Below are positions 8,502 to 16,549 of a DNA stretch of 64,000 bases, in pieces. This DNA comes from Agathobaculum hominis (GTDB lineage: Bacteria > Bacillota > Clostridia > Oscillospirales > Butyricicoccaceae), in contig NZ_JACOPK010000011.1 of the NCBI RefSeq assembly GCF_014288055.1, forward strand, positions 25,665-89,664. Reading direction: 5' to 3'. The number at the start of each line of letters is the position of its first letter. Positions within the stretch are counted from its first letter, which is position 1. Under the pieces are notes generated by a model, which saw nothing but the letters and a program-made list of their open reading frames with translations, ran no database searches and was not told the origin of the DNA. The translations under genes were made by a program, and so were the position numbers.

Positions 8502-8588
8502 TGGTGCGGATGGGGGGACTTGAACCCCCACGTCCTTGCGAACACTAGCACCTGAAGCTAGCGCGTCTGCCATTCCGCCACATCCGCA
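8502..8588 (-). tRNA. tRNA-Leu (anticodon CAG)
   Basis: On the minus strand this is a class II tRNA of 87 bases with encoded CCA. The acceptor TGCGGATG pairs with CATCCGCA. The anticodon stem CTAGC/GCTAG encloses loop TTCAGGT, and there is a long variable arm and a GTTCAAGTC T-loop. Confidence 0.95.
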
Positions 8589-8620
8589 TGTGGTATTTAA
8601 TTGTTTCGCACTTGAAGAAA

Positions 8621-8706
8621 TGGTGCGAGTGACGGGACTTGAACCCGTACGTCGTTCGACACACGCCCCTCAAACGTGCCTGTCTACCAGTTCCAGCACA
8701 CTCGCA
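8621..8706 (-). tRNA. tRNA-Leu (anticodon GAG)
   Basis: On the minus strand this is an 86-base class II tRNA with encoded CCA. The acceptor TGCGAGTG pairs with CACTCGCA, and the anticodon stem CACGT/GCGTG encloses loop TTGAGGG. It is transcribed ahead of tRNA-Leu(CAG), 32 bases away, and shares the same terminator. Confidence 0.94.
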
Positions 8707-8888
8707 TTTTCCTCTTGTCGAGTCGCCTCACTGTCAGCGACAAGAATTATTATACATACGGAAGCCGGTTTTGTCAACGGTTTTTTGAAAGTTTTTTTGG
8801 AAAAAATCAAAGAAATTTTAAAATGCTGAAGAATAATACAAAAACCGTTCCGGTTTCGAAAAAAACAGAGCGGTTTCGCCAGAAAAAG

Positions 8889-9357
8889 TTAAAATCGCTT
8901 AAAAAACAGTCCGTGGCGGTTGCAGTACCAGTAAAGAATACCGTGGCCGCCTCGGAAAAAGCGCGCCTCTGCGTTTCCTTCGGGATAGAAGCGCACAAGC
9001 TCGAAGCGGTCGTCCGTACAGCAGGCGACGAACGAAAGATAGTGCGATTTGTTCATCGGATGCGCGGAGGAGATATAAAGCTCGTGCTCGATATCCTCAA
9101 TGCGGACGTCGTGCGCCTCGTCGGGCTGCTCGGCTTCGAGCGGGGGCAGGGTGACACCGCAGCACGAGATCATCGCGCTGCCGGCCGCGTGCAGCACATT
9201 GCCGCACACCGGACACACATACAGCCTGGAGCGGCGCATATTGGCCGCGCGGTTGACGTTGATGACCTGCTCACCGGAAAGCAGCTCGGGCACGGAAACG
9301 CGCAGCGCGGCTGCAAGCGGCTCGAGAAGCGAAATGTCCGGAAAGCCGCGCCCCGTT
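8889..9357 (-). pseudogene. XRE / superoxide-reductase-like regulator, 3' fragment (interrupted by the mobile element)
   Basis: Reading on the minus strand from the element boundary, the frame opens in the last part of an XRE helix-turn-helix (ETGRGFPDISLLEPLAAALR then VSVPELLSGE). It continues into a metal-binding domain with CPVCGN, a CCG motif, SAHPMNKSHYLSF and a closing YCNRHGLF. The HPM..HY and CNxHG elements match the iron ligands of superoxide reductase/desulfoferrodoxin domains, so the intact protein was probably a redox-related regulator or enzyme. The N-terminal 38 or so codons are at 21913-22028, on the far side of the insertion. Joining both restores one 194-residue frame exactly. 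As it stands there is no start codon or promoter from its own gene. Confidence 0.9.
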
Positions 9358-9373
9358 TCCCTTAATTAAAGAT
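9355..9373 (+). repeat. Left terminal inverted repeat of the element
   Basis: GTTTCCC followed by TTAATT and AAAGATA. It matches the reverse complement of the right end at 16 of about 18 informative positions. The outer bases may belong partly to the target. Confidence 0.65.
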
Positions 9374-9395
9374 ATTGTTGGGTAAAAAAGAAAGG

Positions 9396-11018
9396 TCAGT
9401 CGATTTTGCCGATGAAGCGGTAGTAGATTTCTACTTCCTGCTCACGACTTCCGTCCTCGCCCTTGACAGCTTCGTGGACGGTTATTTTTTCAATTAGAGT
9501 GTTCAGAAGTTCGGCGGTCAGCTCCACAGGGTTGACATACTGTTTCATTAGGGCAATCCACTTTTCAGCATCCGCTGCGGTCTGTACGGCGGCTTCCATC
9601 GTTTCGTGAAGCTGTCTTATTTTTGTTTCAAGTTCCTTTTGCTCGTTCTGGTACTTCTCGGACAGCATATTGAAGTTATACTCGGTTATGCGTCCGGCAG
9701 ACCAGTCCTCATACATTTTAGCAAACAGCCCGTCAACCTCGGCTTTACGCTTCTCTGCCTTTTTCAGCTCCGCAGCCTGCTTTTTCTTCGCAGAGTTCCT
9801 TTCCCTGTCGCTGACATTGAGCAGCCGTTTCAGCAGCTTGTCCTCATCTTTCTGTGCCAGCATAGACCAGTATTGCAGTCTTACAAGCACATAGGCATAC
9901 AGTACATCATAGCGGATATAGTGCATGGAACACTGGCGTAATCCCTGTCCGTTCTTGCTGCAATGGTAGTACCCGTATGGGTTTTTGTTCTGCTTGTTTT
10001 CCCCATAGGCTAAAGACCATCCGCAGTCTGCACATTTTATCAATCCTGCGAAAATCTGTGTCGTACCGTTTCTGCGTTTCCTGCGTCTGCTTGCAATCAG
10101 CTCTTGAACTTTTTGGAACACTTCTTCGGAAATGATGGCTTCGTGGGTATTTTCCACACGATACCATTCTTCCTGCGGCTTCCGCACCTTTTTCTTGTTC
10201 TTGAATGAAATGTTGCTCTGCTTGTTGTGAACGCTGTGACCGATGTAGGTTTCCTCTTTCAAAATGCTCTTGACCTGTGCAATCGTCCACGCATAGGCTT
10301 TTTCTGCGGGCGCACCGGCGTAGATATTGGCGAAAGTCCCGTATCTTTCATAGTTCAGCCAGCCGGGGGTAGGTACTTTTTCCTCCACCAGAATCCGTGT
10401 AATGCTGGCGGCTCCACGCCCGTGTACAGCAAGGTCAAAAATCTTCTCTACAATCCAGCGTGTTTCCGGGTCGATCAGAAGATGACCTTTTTTGTCCGGG
10501 TCTTTTACATAGCCCAGCGGTGCATAGGCTCCATAGTGTGCGCCATTGGCAAATCTTGTGTGCATGGCAGCCTTGACCTTTTTGCTGGTCTGTCGGGCGT
10601 GCATTTCATTCAGGATGTTTAAGAACGGTGCAAGCTCGCTTTCTCCGTTGATGGTGTCCACATTGTCATTGATGGCAATGTAGCGTACTCCCTTGCTGGG
10701 GAAATAGATTTCCGTGTACTGACCGGTCAGGATATAGTTTCTTCCCAGACGGGATAAGTCCTTTGTGACAACGCAGTTGATTTTCCCGTCTTCGATGTCA
10801 TCAATCATCCTTTGGAAACTTGGACGCTCGAAATTTGTCCCACTCCATCCGTCGTCAATGTACTCGTCTACAACGGTCAGCCCATGCTCTGCGGCATACT
10901 GTCTAAGCATCATGCGCTGGGTCTGGATACTGCCGCTTTCCCCCTGTAATTCATCGTCACGGCTCAATCTCAAATATAGTGCAGTGTTATAAATCGTTGT
11001 ATTGTATGGTTGTTTCAC
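9396..11018 (-). CDS. Large serine recombinase (TnpX/TndX-like integrase)
   Basis: A 540-residue site-specific recombinase that would cut and join the element ends for excision and insertion. The N-terminal resolvase domain has the catalytic serine in YLRLSRDDE (about residue 19) and the conserved DLSRLGRNY near residue 80. A recombinase domain follows, then a zinc ribbon (CADCGW ... YYHCSKNG ... CSMHYI), and a coiled-coil C-terminal region rich in Lys/Glu. The chosen start is GTG with AAGGAGG 11 bases upstream; an earlier in-frame start exists at 11087 without a good ribosome site. The gene reads outward and ends about 36 bases from the left end, a usual place for such integrases. Confidence 0.93.
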   Translation of the reverse strand: MKQPYNTTIYNTALYLRLSRDDELQGESGSIQTQRMMLRQYAAEHGLTVVDEYIDDGWSGTNFERPSFQRMIDDIEDGKINCVVTKDLSRLGRNYILTGQYTEIYFPSKGVRYIAINDNVDTINGESELAPFLNILNEMHARQTSKKVKAAMHTRFANGAHYGAYAPLGYVKDPDKKGHLLIDPETRWIVEKIFDLAVHGRGAASITRILVEEKVPTPGWLNYERYGTFANIYAGAPAEKAYAWTIAQVKSILKEETYIGHSVHNKQSNISFKNKKKVRKPQEEWYRVENTHEAIISEEVFQKVQELIASRRRKRRNGTTQIFAGLIKCADCGWSLAYGENKQNKNPYGYYHCSKNGQGLRQCSMHYIRYDVLYAYVLVRLQYWSMLAQKDEDKLLKRLLNVSDRERNSAKKKQAAELKKAEKRKAEVDGLFAKMYEDWSAGRITEYNFNMLSEKYQNEQKELETKIRQLHETMEAAVQTAADAEKWIALMKQYVNPVELTAELLNTLIEKITVHEAVKGEDGSREQEVEIYYRFIGKID

Positions 11019-11125
11019 GGTTAAAAATCCTCCTTCTAAAAGAAACAACCCACGCTTATACAATACTCGCTGATACAAGTATATCATAAGCGTGGGCTGA
11101 TTGACAGTCGTTATTCCGTATTTTT

Positions 11126-11311
11126 TCAGGAAGCGGCGGCAGCGTGCTGGATCACATCTTCCAGTAGGCTGTCAAGCGGCTTCCCATCCTGTGCGAAATG
11201 CTCCGATACCTTGATACGGACTTTCCCCATGACAAAATACTGGGTGCCGTCTTTTTCGGTAAGCAGGGTGCCGCTGTTTTTGTTATTGCTCTCGTTTTTG
11301 TTTTTTGCCAT
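11126..11311 (-). CDS. Small transposon-encoded TnpW-like protein
   Basis: A 61-residue protein starting with a Lys/Asn-rich segment (MAKNKNESNNKNSG), then GTQYFVMGKVRIKVSEHFAQ and DSLLEDVIQHA. The central pattern fits the small TnpW proteins found beside large serine recombinases in Tn4451-type elements. Their function is unknown. The RBS GGAGG is present before the ATG. It lies just upstream of the recombinase gene on the same strand, so the two are likely co-transcribed. Confidence 0.65.
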   Translation of the reverse strand: MAKNKNESNNKNSGTLLTEKDGTQYFVMGKVRIKVSEHFAQDGKPLDSLLEDVIQHAAAAS

Positions 11312-11387
11312 AGGCAGTTACCTCCATAAATGAAATATGCCCGACAAGGGAATGTCAGGCAGGTGTACAGCCGCAGACTGTCTCCAT

Positions 11388-11572
11388 GTCAACCGAACCG
11401 TGTCAACCGGCAGAAAAGACTTTGAAAACAATCCATAGGCACTCTATGATTACTTTTTACTTTTTCTTTAATTTCTTGGTTGACATGGTTGACAAAGGGG
11501 AGAAATGCCCCAAATATCAGGCTTTTCCCCGTCAACCGGCTGTCAACCGAAGCGTCAACCAAACTGTCAACC
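11388..11572. repeat. Iteron-like array of GTCAACC / GGTTGAC
   Basis: The seven-base word GTCAACC occurs on the plus strand at 11388, 11402, 11531, 11542, 11554 and 11566. Its reverse complement occurs at 11478 and 11487, with one further copy at 11656 inside the end of vapE. The four copies at 11531-11572 are spaced 11, 12 and 12 bases, about one helical turn each. The array is the only long non-coding space next to the primase/helicase genes, so a replication origin or a control site bound by an element protein is plausible. Confidence 0.6.
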
Positions 11573-11581
11573 GGTGGCTTT

Positions 11582-12979
11582 TCAGAATGGCAGTTCCATT
11601 TGCCGGGCTTCTTCTTCCGTGATTTCTCGAAAACCGTCCCCCTCCGGCGGAGCTTGGTTGACACGCTCCCAGCCTTTTTGAGAACCGTATTTCTTATACC
11701 GCTTCGGGCTTTTGTAGGCTACCCAGCCCTGTATGATGCCGCCCGCAATGCCGGTATTCATAATCTCGCAGATTGCCCGTGTCTCCCAGTCTGCCGGGGA
11801 ATTTAAGTTCCCCAGCGCTTCCTCATAAAGCTGCTTGGAACATACCCTGTCGCCGGTGTAGTCCTCCAAATAGGCGTAGATCATGCCGGCCTGTGTGTCT
11901 TCCTGCATAAAGTCCTGCTGGTGGGCGTTCAGGTATCGGTTCATTTCCATGCTGAATGACAGCTTATACTTCCCACTGCGATAAACCGTCATGGCTTCCG
12001 CCCACATCTGTTCGATATACGCCCTCGCCGCCGCTTCATCGTCCAGTATGTGAACCTCCGCCCGTTCCGGGTACACCGTCACGGGGAGAAAGCGCCGGTT
12101 GCCGGTGCGGTCACGGGGCAAAAAGTCCTGCCGGTTGGTCGTCCCTCCAAATACACATTGCCGCAGCCGGTCTGCCGGATGTGTCTCATACGGCACTTTG
12201 TAGGTTTCTTTCTGGCGGCTTAAGAATGACTTGATTTCCTCAATACTCTTGGCGTTGGCTGTGGCAATCATCTCCGACATCTCGATAATCCAATGCCCTT
12301 GCAGCTTGCGGTACACATTTTCATCGTCCAGCTTTTTCAAATCGTCTGAAAACCATTCGTCCCTGCCTGCCAGCAGCCGGAAAAAGGTGGATTTCCCGGC
12401 TCCCTGACCACCAACCAGACAGAGCATGACCTCAAACTTGCTCCCCGGTCTGAATACCCGCCGGATGGCTCCCATCAGGAACAGTTTCAAGGCTTCATAA
12501 GTGTATTCGTCCGTATCGGCTCCCAGAAAGTGATGCAGGGCGTAACGGATGCGCTCTGTGCCATCCCATTGCAGGCTGTTCAGGTAATCCCTGACCGGAT
12601 GGTAGCGGTTTTCATTGGCAACAATCTTGATGGCGCTCTGCACCTTTTTCTCGCTGGTAAGCCCGTAGTTTTCTTCCAGATACAAAAGCAGGTAGTTCAT
12701 GTCCATGTCGGTCAGCGTGGTACTGGTGCGCTCCCAGCCCAGCGGCTTCACAATGTCAATCTGCTCCGTCAAAAGGTTCAGGCGCAGCGCCCCACGAAAC
12801 AGAGGGTCACGCTGGAACACCGTCAGGCAGTTTCGGATGCTGTTCTTCACACCGCCTTTCTGCGTCCCCTCTAATGTTTCCCGGATTTCTGCCGGTGTTT
12901 GCGCCGGTTCCATTGTGTCCATCGTCCTTTTGACCGCTTCCTGCGTTTCCGGCGGCAAGCTCTGAAATTCGCTGTTCAA
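11582..12979 (-). CDS. VapE-family helicase/primase C-terminal protein
   Basis: A 465-residue protein of the virulence-associated E family, which are P-loop replication proteins on mobile elements. Seen in the sequence: Walker A GGQGAGKST at about residues 190-198, Walker B-like HWIIEMSEM, and the family motifs WDGTERI and FGGTTNRQDFLPRDRTGNRRF. It would unwind DNA during replication of the excised element. It begins with TTG preceded by AAAGGAGG, and this start lies 173 bases inside the upstream primase gene in another frame. The C-terminus ends next to the iteron-like array. Confidence 0.9.
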   Translation of the reverse strand: MNSEFQSLPPETQEAVKRTMDTMEPAQTPAEIRETLEGTQKGGVKNSIRNCLTVFQRDPLFRGALRLNLLTEQIDIVKPLGWERTSTTLTDMDMNYLLLYLEENYGLTSEKKVQSAIKIVANENRYHPVRDYLNSLQWDGTERIRYALHHFLGADTDEYTYEALKLFLMGAIRRVFRPGSKFEVMLCLVGGQGAGKSTFFRLLAGRDEWFSDDLKKLDDENVYRKLQGHWIIEMSEMIATANAKSIEEIKSFLSRQKETYKVPYETHPADRLRQCVFGGTTNRQDFLPRDRTGNRRFLPVTVYPERAEVHILDDEAAARAYIEQMWAEAMTVYRSGKYKLSFSMEMNRYLNAHQQDFMQEDTQAGMIYAYLEDYTGDRVCSKQLYEEALGNLNSPADWETRAICEIMNTGIAGGIIQGWVAYKSPKRYKKYGSQKGWERVNQAPPEGDGFREITEEEARQMELPF

Positions 12980-13547
12980 GCCGCAGCACCTCCTTTCCCT
13001 GTGCGGCGATCAATGCCGCTTTTTCTTCTATTTCTCCGTATAACAAAATATCCAAAAGGTATTCTGTGTAGCTTATCCTCTGCAACGCTTCCACAAAAAG
13101 AGGATGCCAGATGGCATCCTGCGGCTGTGGGGCGTATGCTGTTTTCCAATGCTCCAGCAGGCGCAGATAATCGCACAGCACCCGGAAACAATACCGTTCC
13201 GTTTCCCGAAATCTCTGCTCCGCTGATTTTTGTCGGGGCTGTGACCTGTTGTGACGCTTCCTATCTGGCGGCGCATTGCCGGATTTCTCATAGGAAACGC
13301 CGAAGTCCTCCGCAAGCCTGACCGCAGCTTCCCGTTTCCCCAATCCATGCAGCAAAGCGGCAAAGTCGATCACATCCCCGGAAGCCCCGCAGCCGAAGCA
13401 GTAAAAGCGGCTGTCCACTTTCATGCTGGGCGTGCGGTCATTGTGGAATGGACAGCAGACCATGCCGTTTCTTCCCACCCGGATTCCATAGAATGAAGCA
13501 GCCTGCCGGGTGGTAACAGACTGTTTCACCGCTTCAAATACATTCAA
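12807..13547 (-). CDS. CHC2 zinc-finger primase-like protein
   Basis: A 246-residue protein. Its N-terminal half is a CHC2 zinc finger of DnaG-type primases: FYGIRVGRNGMVCCPFHNDR followed by FYCFGCGASGDVIDF, with Cys-His-Cys-Cys metal ligands. The remainder, from about residue 110, is a helical, Arg/Glu-rich region without a catalytic TOPRIM domain. It therefore probably acts with the VapE protein rather than alone. The start is TTG with GGAGGGAG just upstream. Its last 173 bases overlap the beginning of vapE in another frame, which points to tight coupling of the two. Confidence 0.85.
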   Translation of the reverse strand: MNVFEAVKQSVTTRQAASFYGIRVGRNGMVCCPFHNDRTPSMKVDSRFYCFGCGASGDVIDFAALLHGLGKREAAVRLAEDFGVSYEKSGNAPPDRKRHNRSQPRQKSAEQRFRETERYCFRVLCDYLRLLEHWKTAYAPQPQDAIWHPLFVEALQRISYTEYLLDILLYGEIEEKAALIAAQGKEVLRLEQRISELAAGNAGSGQKDDGHNGTGANTGRNPGNIRGDAERRCEEQHPKLPDGVPA

Positions 13548-13594
13548 ATGCTCCCTCCATAAAAATGCCGGTAACGGTAAAGCTGCCGGTTATG

Positions 13595-15067
13595 TCATAG
13601 CTCCATCTCGTGTTTCTTTCTCTGTACTTCCTGTGGCTGCTCTCTCCGGCGCAGTGCGGTATCTACGGCGTTCTGCACCTGCCGCAGCCGTATCACTTCC
13701 TCCCGGAGTGGCTTGTGCTGCGGAGACAGTTCGGCATACTCTGTTTTTAACTGTGCGTATTCCTGTTTCCATGCTTTCAGGGCAATGGGTTTTCCGTCCA
13801 GTTTTTCTTTCAGAATACGGCGGGCGGCATAAAACAGCCGTAACTCCGCATCGTGTGATGTTTCAAATTTCTCCCTCTGTTTCTTAAACTTGATATTGTT
13901 CAATTCCGTATGGACAGGTTTTAGCCGCTGGTAATTCTCGCCCTCCCGTATCAATTCCTGCAATTCCTTTATCCGGGCAGATTTCTTTTTCATGGAGCCG
14001 CTTAATGCTTCAAATTCTTCACTGACAGAGGAAAGACGCTCCTGCAAATCCTCTAATGTGAGCAGCTTGTTTTCCGTCAGATAATTGACGGCTTCGGCAA
14101 ACTGCTTTAAGTTTCCGGTTCTGGCTTTATTGCTCCATGCCCCTGCGTTGCGCTGGTTGTAATAAGCAATCAGCAGGTCGGCAAGGCTCGGTGTCTGGGG
14201 TTTGGAAAGTTCTTCTTTTACCTCTGCCATCCAGACAAACAGGGCTTTGATCTTCTTCCTCACATCCTGCATGAGCCGGTTGGTGGCTTTAATCCAGCGG
14301 TTCAGTTCCCCTTTCTCGGTGCGGATGCCCTTTGCTTCCATCTGCCGGACATTAGCTCCCTCGTGGACAGTAGGTATCAGGTCAAGCCCCTGCCGCACAT
14401 AGGAACGGTGGTCGATACGCACATCCAGCCCTTTTTCCTCAAATTTTGTATTAACGGCAGCCGCCCACTGCTCCCGCCAGTGTTCCAGCGTTTCCGGCTC
14501 GTGCCAGTCTGTTGTGTGGACAGCATTAAACATATAATCGCCATTTTTATCCCGGATTCGGTTTCCATCTTCATCAAGAAGATATTCCCGCCGCTGTTTT
14601 TGCCCCCATGTGCCATCCGGGTTCAAAGGGCGCATGGTTGTCATCACATGGAAATGCGGGTTAGGGATGCCGCCGTCCTCTTTCTCCGGGCTGTGAAAAG
14701 CAAGGTCGGCAATCATGCCTTTTGCCACAAACTGCTCCTGCACGAACTTCCTCGCCAGTTCCATGTTTTCTTCCAGTGTCAATTCATTCTGCATGGCAAT
14801 ATCAAAGGAATAGGCAAGCTGTGCTTTTGGATGTTTCTCGCAGCTCTCCACAGCATTCCAGAGGGTCGCCCGGTCAAGATATATTTCCGGCGCATGGGGC
14901 GGCAGCATGATTTCCGAAGCAATCACGCCGCCCTTTTTGGTGTAATCGCTGACTTCTCCATAGTAGCTGCTGTAAAGACGCTCCCCGGCTCGGTAGGCTG
15001 CGCTGGCAATGGCGCTCTGACCGGCGCTGCGCTTTATCTGTGCGATTGAAAAATGATAAAGTGCTAT
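13595..15067 (-). CDS. mobA: MobA/MobL-family (MOBQ) relaxase with an apparent ATA start
   Basis: The frame encodes a 490-residue relaxase that would nick oriT and lead the DNA strand into a recipient. From the ATA codon at 15067-15065 it reads ALYHFSIAQIKRSAGQSA then AYRAGER, with the catalytic tyrosine at position 25 exactly as in RSF1010 MobA. The metal-binding histidines are in PNPHFHVMT (about residues 138 and 140). Family sequence DVRIDHRSYVRQGLDLIPT follows, then a long coiled-coil tail. Family members start with ATG at this place. Here the codon is ATA, with AAAGGCGG placed correctly upstream. The first ordinary start in frame is GTG at 14926, which would remove Tyr25. Either ATA is used or the gene is inactive. 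Confidence 0.88.
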   Translation of the reverse strand: MALYHFSIAQIKRSAGQSAIASAAYRAGERLYSSYYGEVSDYTKKGGVIASEIMLPPHAPEIYLDRATLWNAVESCEKHPKAQLAYSFDIAMQNELTLEENMELARKFVQEQFVAKGMIADLAFHSPEKEDGGIPNPHFHVMTTMRPLNPDGTWGQKQRREYLLDEDGNRIRDKNGDYMFNAVHTTDWHEPETLEHWREQWAAAVNTKFEEKGLDVRIDHRSYVRQGLDLIPTVHEGANVRQMEAKGIRTEKGELNRWIKATNRLMQDVRKKIKALFVWMAEVKEELSKPQTPSLADLLIAYYNQRNAGAWSNKARTGNLKQFAEAVNYLTENKLLTLEDLQERLSSVSEEFEALSGSMKKKSARIKELQELIREGENYQRLKPVHTELNNIKFKKQREKFETSHDAELRLFYAARRILKEKLDGKPIALKAWKQEYAQLKTEYAELSPQHKPLREEVIRLRQVQNAVDTALRRREQPQEVQRKKHEMEL

Positions 15068-15069
15068 CC

Positions 15070-15387
15070 TTAGTCACCGCCTTTCTCCTGCCCGGAAATA
15101 CGGGCGTGGTTCTCTGTGGCAGACCGGATGAAATGCTCCGCCTGCGGCAGATTCAAAATGTTTTCCATGAGGGAATAAAATTCCGCTTCGGATAGCTCCT
15201 TTGTCTGTGGTGCAATGCTCTCAATAGCTGCCCCACGGGTAATCAGCCGGTGCGTCCTCTGTTTCCGGGAACCGCTTTCCAGATACGCCTGCCGGTTTTT
15301 CAAACGCTGCATTTTCCGTTTTTCCCGTTCCAGCAGGACAGTTGTTTTTTCATATTCCTGCTTCAACTGTTCCAAAGATTTTTCCAT
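15070..15387 (-). CDS. DUF3847-like accessory protein upstream of the relaxase
   Basis: A protein of about 105 residues starting MEKSLEQLKQEYEKTTVLLE, strongly helical and probably coiled-coil at first. It then contains RTHRLITRGAAIESI and a C-terminal LSEAEFYSLMENIL. Proteins of this type (DUF3847) regularly precede MobA/MobL relaxase genes in Clostridia elements and may help relaxosome assembly, though that is inference. The stop codon is two bases before the relaxase ATA codon, so the relaxase depends on translation from this gene. A longer in-frame start exists at 15426 with no better ribosome site. Confidence 0.7.
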   Translation of the reverse strand: MEKSLEQLKQEYEKTTVLLEREKRKMQRLKNRQAYLESGSRKQRTHRLITRGAAIESIAPQTKELSEAEFYSLMENILNLPQAEHFIRSATENHARISGQEKGGD

Positions 15388-15426
15388 GTTCTCACATCCT
15401 TTGCTTATAAGATAAAGAAAGACCAT

Positions 15427-15630
15427 CCGCAGACAGTCTGTGTGTCAGTGCTTCTATAAAACCCGATGAAAAGGGAAAACCGCAGAGCGGATTTCTCTTT
15501 TCGGCGGGTACACAGGGGATAGCCGCTTTAGCGGCGCAAGGGGGTGTAGCCACCTTGTCGGAGCGAAGCGAACGCAGCCCTCGGATTGCTGATTTTATCA
15601 GCGACAGAGGTAAGCTCCGCAGGACGCACG
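15427..15630. other. Non-coding mobilization leader with several hairpins
   Basis: Between the accessory mob gene and oriT lie further inverted repeats, including GCCGC-ttta-GCGGC and GAAAAGGGA paired with TCTCTTTTC. No gene is seen. The region probably holds binding sites of relaxosome proteins and the mob promoter. Confidence 0.45.
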
Positions 15631-15669
15631 ATACATGGTCTTTAGACTATGTATAGAAGTGCGCCCTTA
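15631..15669 (+). other. oriT: Origin of transfer (oriT), MOBQ type
   Basis: A hairpin (ATACATGGTC, TTTA loop, GACTATGTAT; one G-T pair) at 15631-15654 is followed three bases later by AGTGCGCCCTTA. This is the layout of RSF1010/pIP501-type oriTs, where the relaxase nicks within TGCG/CCCT a few bases 3' of an inverted repeat. The site lies in the only gap upstream of the mobilization genes and matches the MOBQ class of the relaxase encoded here. Confidence 0.8.
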
Positions 15670-15673
15670 GTTC

Positions 15674-15877
15674 CTAATGGATTTTGCCGTTTCCGGCAGT
15701 CTTGTCCTTTTTCTTGGAACGCTTGGAAAGATACTTCGGGCAGTCAACCACAACCGCCCGGAAGCTCTGTTTACATTCGTGCTGGCATTTCCGGCACAGT
15801 TCGTTGTAAGTGATACGGCTGCGGTCATTTAAGAAGAAAGACCATTCCAGCCGCCGCTTGTTGCTCATTCTTGCCAT
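15674..15877 (-). CDS. Small cysteine-containing element protein
   Basis: A 67-residue basic protein starting MARMSNKRRLEWSFFLNDR, with a CRKCQHECKQ cluster and a lysine-rich tail. The cysteines and one histidine could bind a metal ion. Similar small proteins are common beside oriT in Clostridia mobilizable elements, but I know of no assigned function. The RBS AAAGGAGC lies before the ATG. Its 3' end is next to the oriT nick region. Confidence 0.6.
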   Translation of the reverse strand: MARMSNKRRLEWSFFLNDRSRITYNELCRKCQHECKQSFRAVVVDCPKYLSKRSKKKDKTAGNGKIH

Positions 15878-16016
15878 AACCGGCTCCTTTCTCCGTTTCT
15901 ATCTGATGTACGCAGATAGGCTGTTTTGGTGTAGCGTTTCGGTATCATTTTTAAGGTTTTTCCTTCTGTATGCCCCTTTGGAAAGTGCGGCAGTATTGCA
16001 GTCAGGGGATAATACC

Positions 16017-16247
16017 TCACGCTTTTTTGTCACTTCTCGGTACGGTTTCGGAGCCTTTTGCCATCCATTCAAAGAAAGCAATCTTGCTGACCTTGATAAG
16101 CCTGCCCCTGCGGAACGCCGGAAAGCCGGGTGTGTGTACCAGCTCATAGGCGCTCGCTCTTGAAATTCCCATAATCCGCTGAATGTCCGCCACATCCAGA
16201 ACCAGCGGTAAATCCTCGTAGCTGTTCAATCTCTTTTTATCGTTCAT
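16017..16247 (-). CDS. Excisionase-like helix-turn-helix protein
   Basis: A 76-residue protein with a MerR/excisionase-type winged HTH: LVLDVADIQRIMGISRASAYELV, then GFPAFRRGRLIKVSKIAFFEWM. Such proteins bend DNA at element ends to favour excision, or regulate element genes. The ATG at 16247 has GGAGGAAC upstream; an earlier in-frame start is less well placed. The gene diverges from the DUF6076-like gene, and the space between holds promoters for both. Confidence 0.8.
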   Translation of the reverse strand: MNDKKRLNSYEDLPLVLDVADIQRIMGISRASAYELVHTPGFPAFRRGRLIKVSKIAFFEWMAKGSETVPRSDKKA

Positions 16248-16462
16248 TCTGTTCCTCCCATAAATCAAATAGGTTAAAATGCTTCCTGCTGCCGTTCTCC
16301 CCAAAAGCCGTTTTCCTGCCCCATTCCTGCGGTGTTTCCCTGCATTGGTGCGCCGGATGCGTCACTTCTCCTGCCGGTCATATCCCTTTTGGACGGTCAT
16401 TCACTTGTCAAGGTACTGTGTTGCACGAAATTACCAACTGCAATCATCATAGCGGACTATCC

Positions 16463-16491
16463 TTGACAAAACAATGTTTCTGCGATACCAT
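16463..16491 (+). promoter_or_regulatory. Promoter for the DUF6076-like gene, with inverted TTGTCAAGG/CCTTGACAA sites
   Basis: TTGACA and TACCAT are 17 bases apart. Nine bases that include the -35 (CCTTGACAA) also occur inverted about 55 bases upstream (TTGTCAAGG at about 16406), giving a possible divergent promoter toward the excisionase-like gene. Confidence 0.5.
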
Positions 16492-16549
16492 GAGTGTAAT
16501 GAATATAGCTAAATTATATAATTACCATAAGAAAAGGCAGGAGATAGGG

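Noticed and set aside
11389..11664. Minus-strand 91-codon frame over the iteron-like array
   Set aside because: It begins inside vapE without a ribosome site and its VD/VN repeats are simply the translated array. No family likeness is seen.
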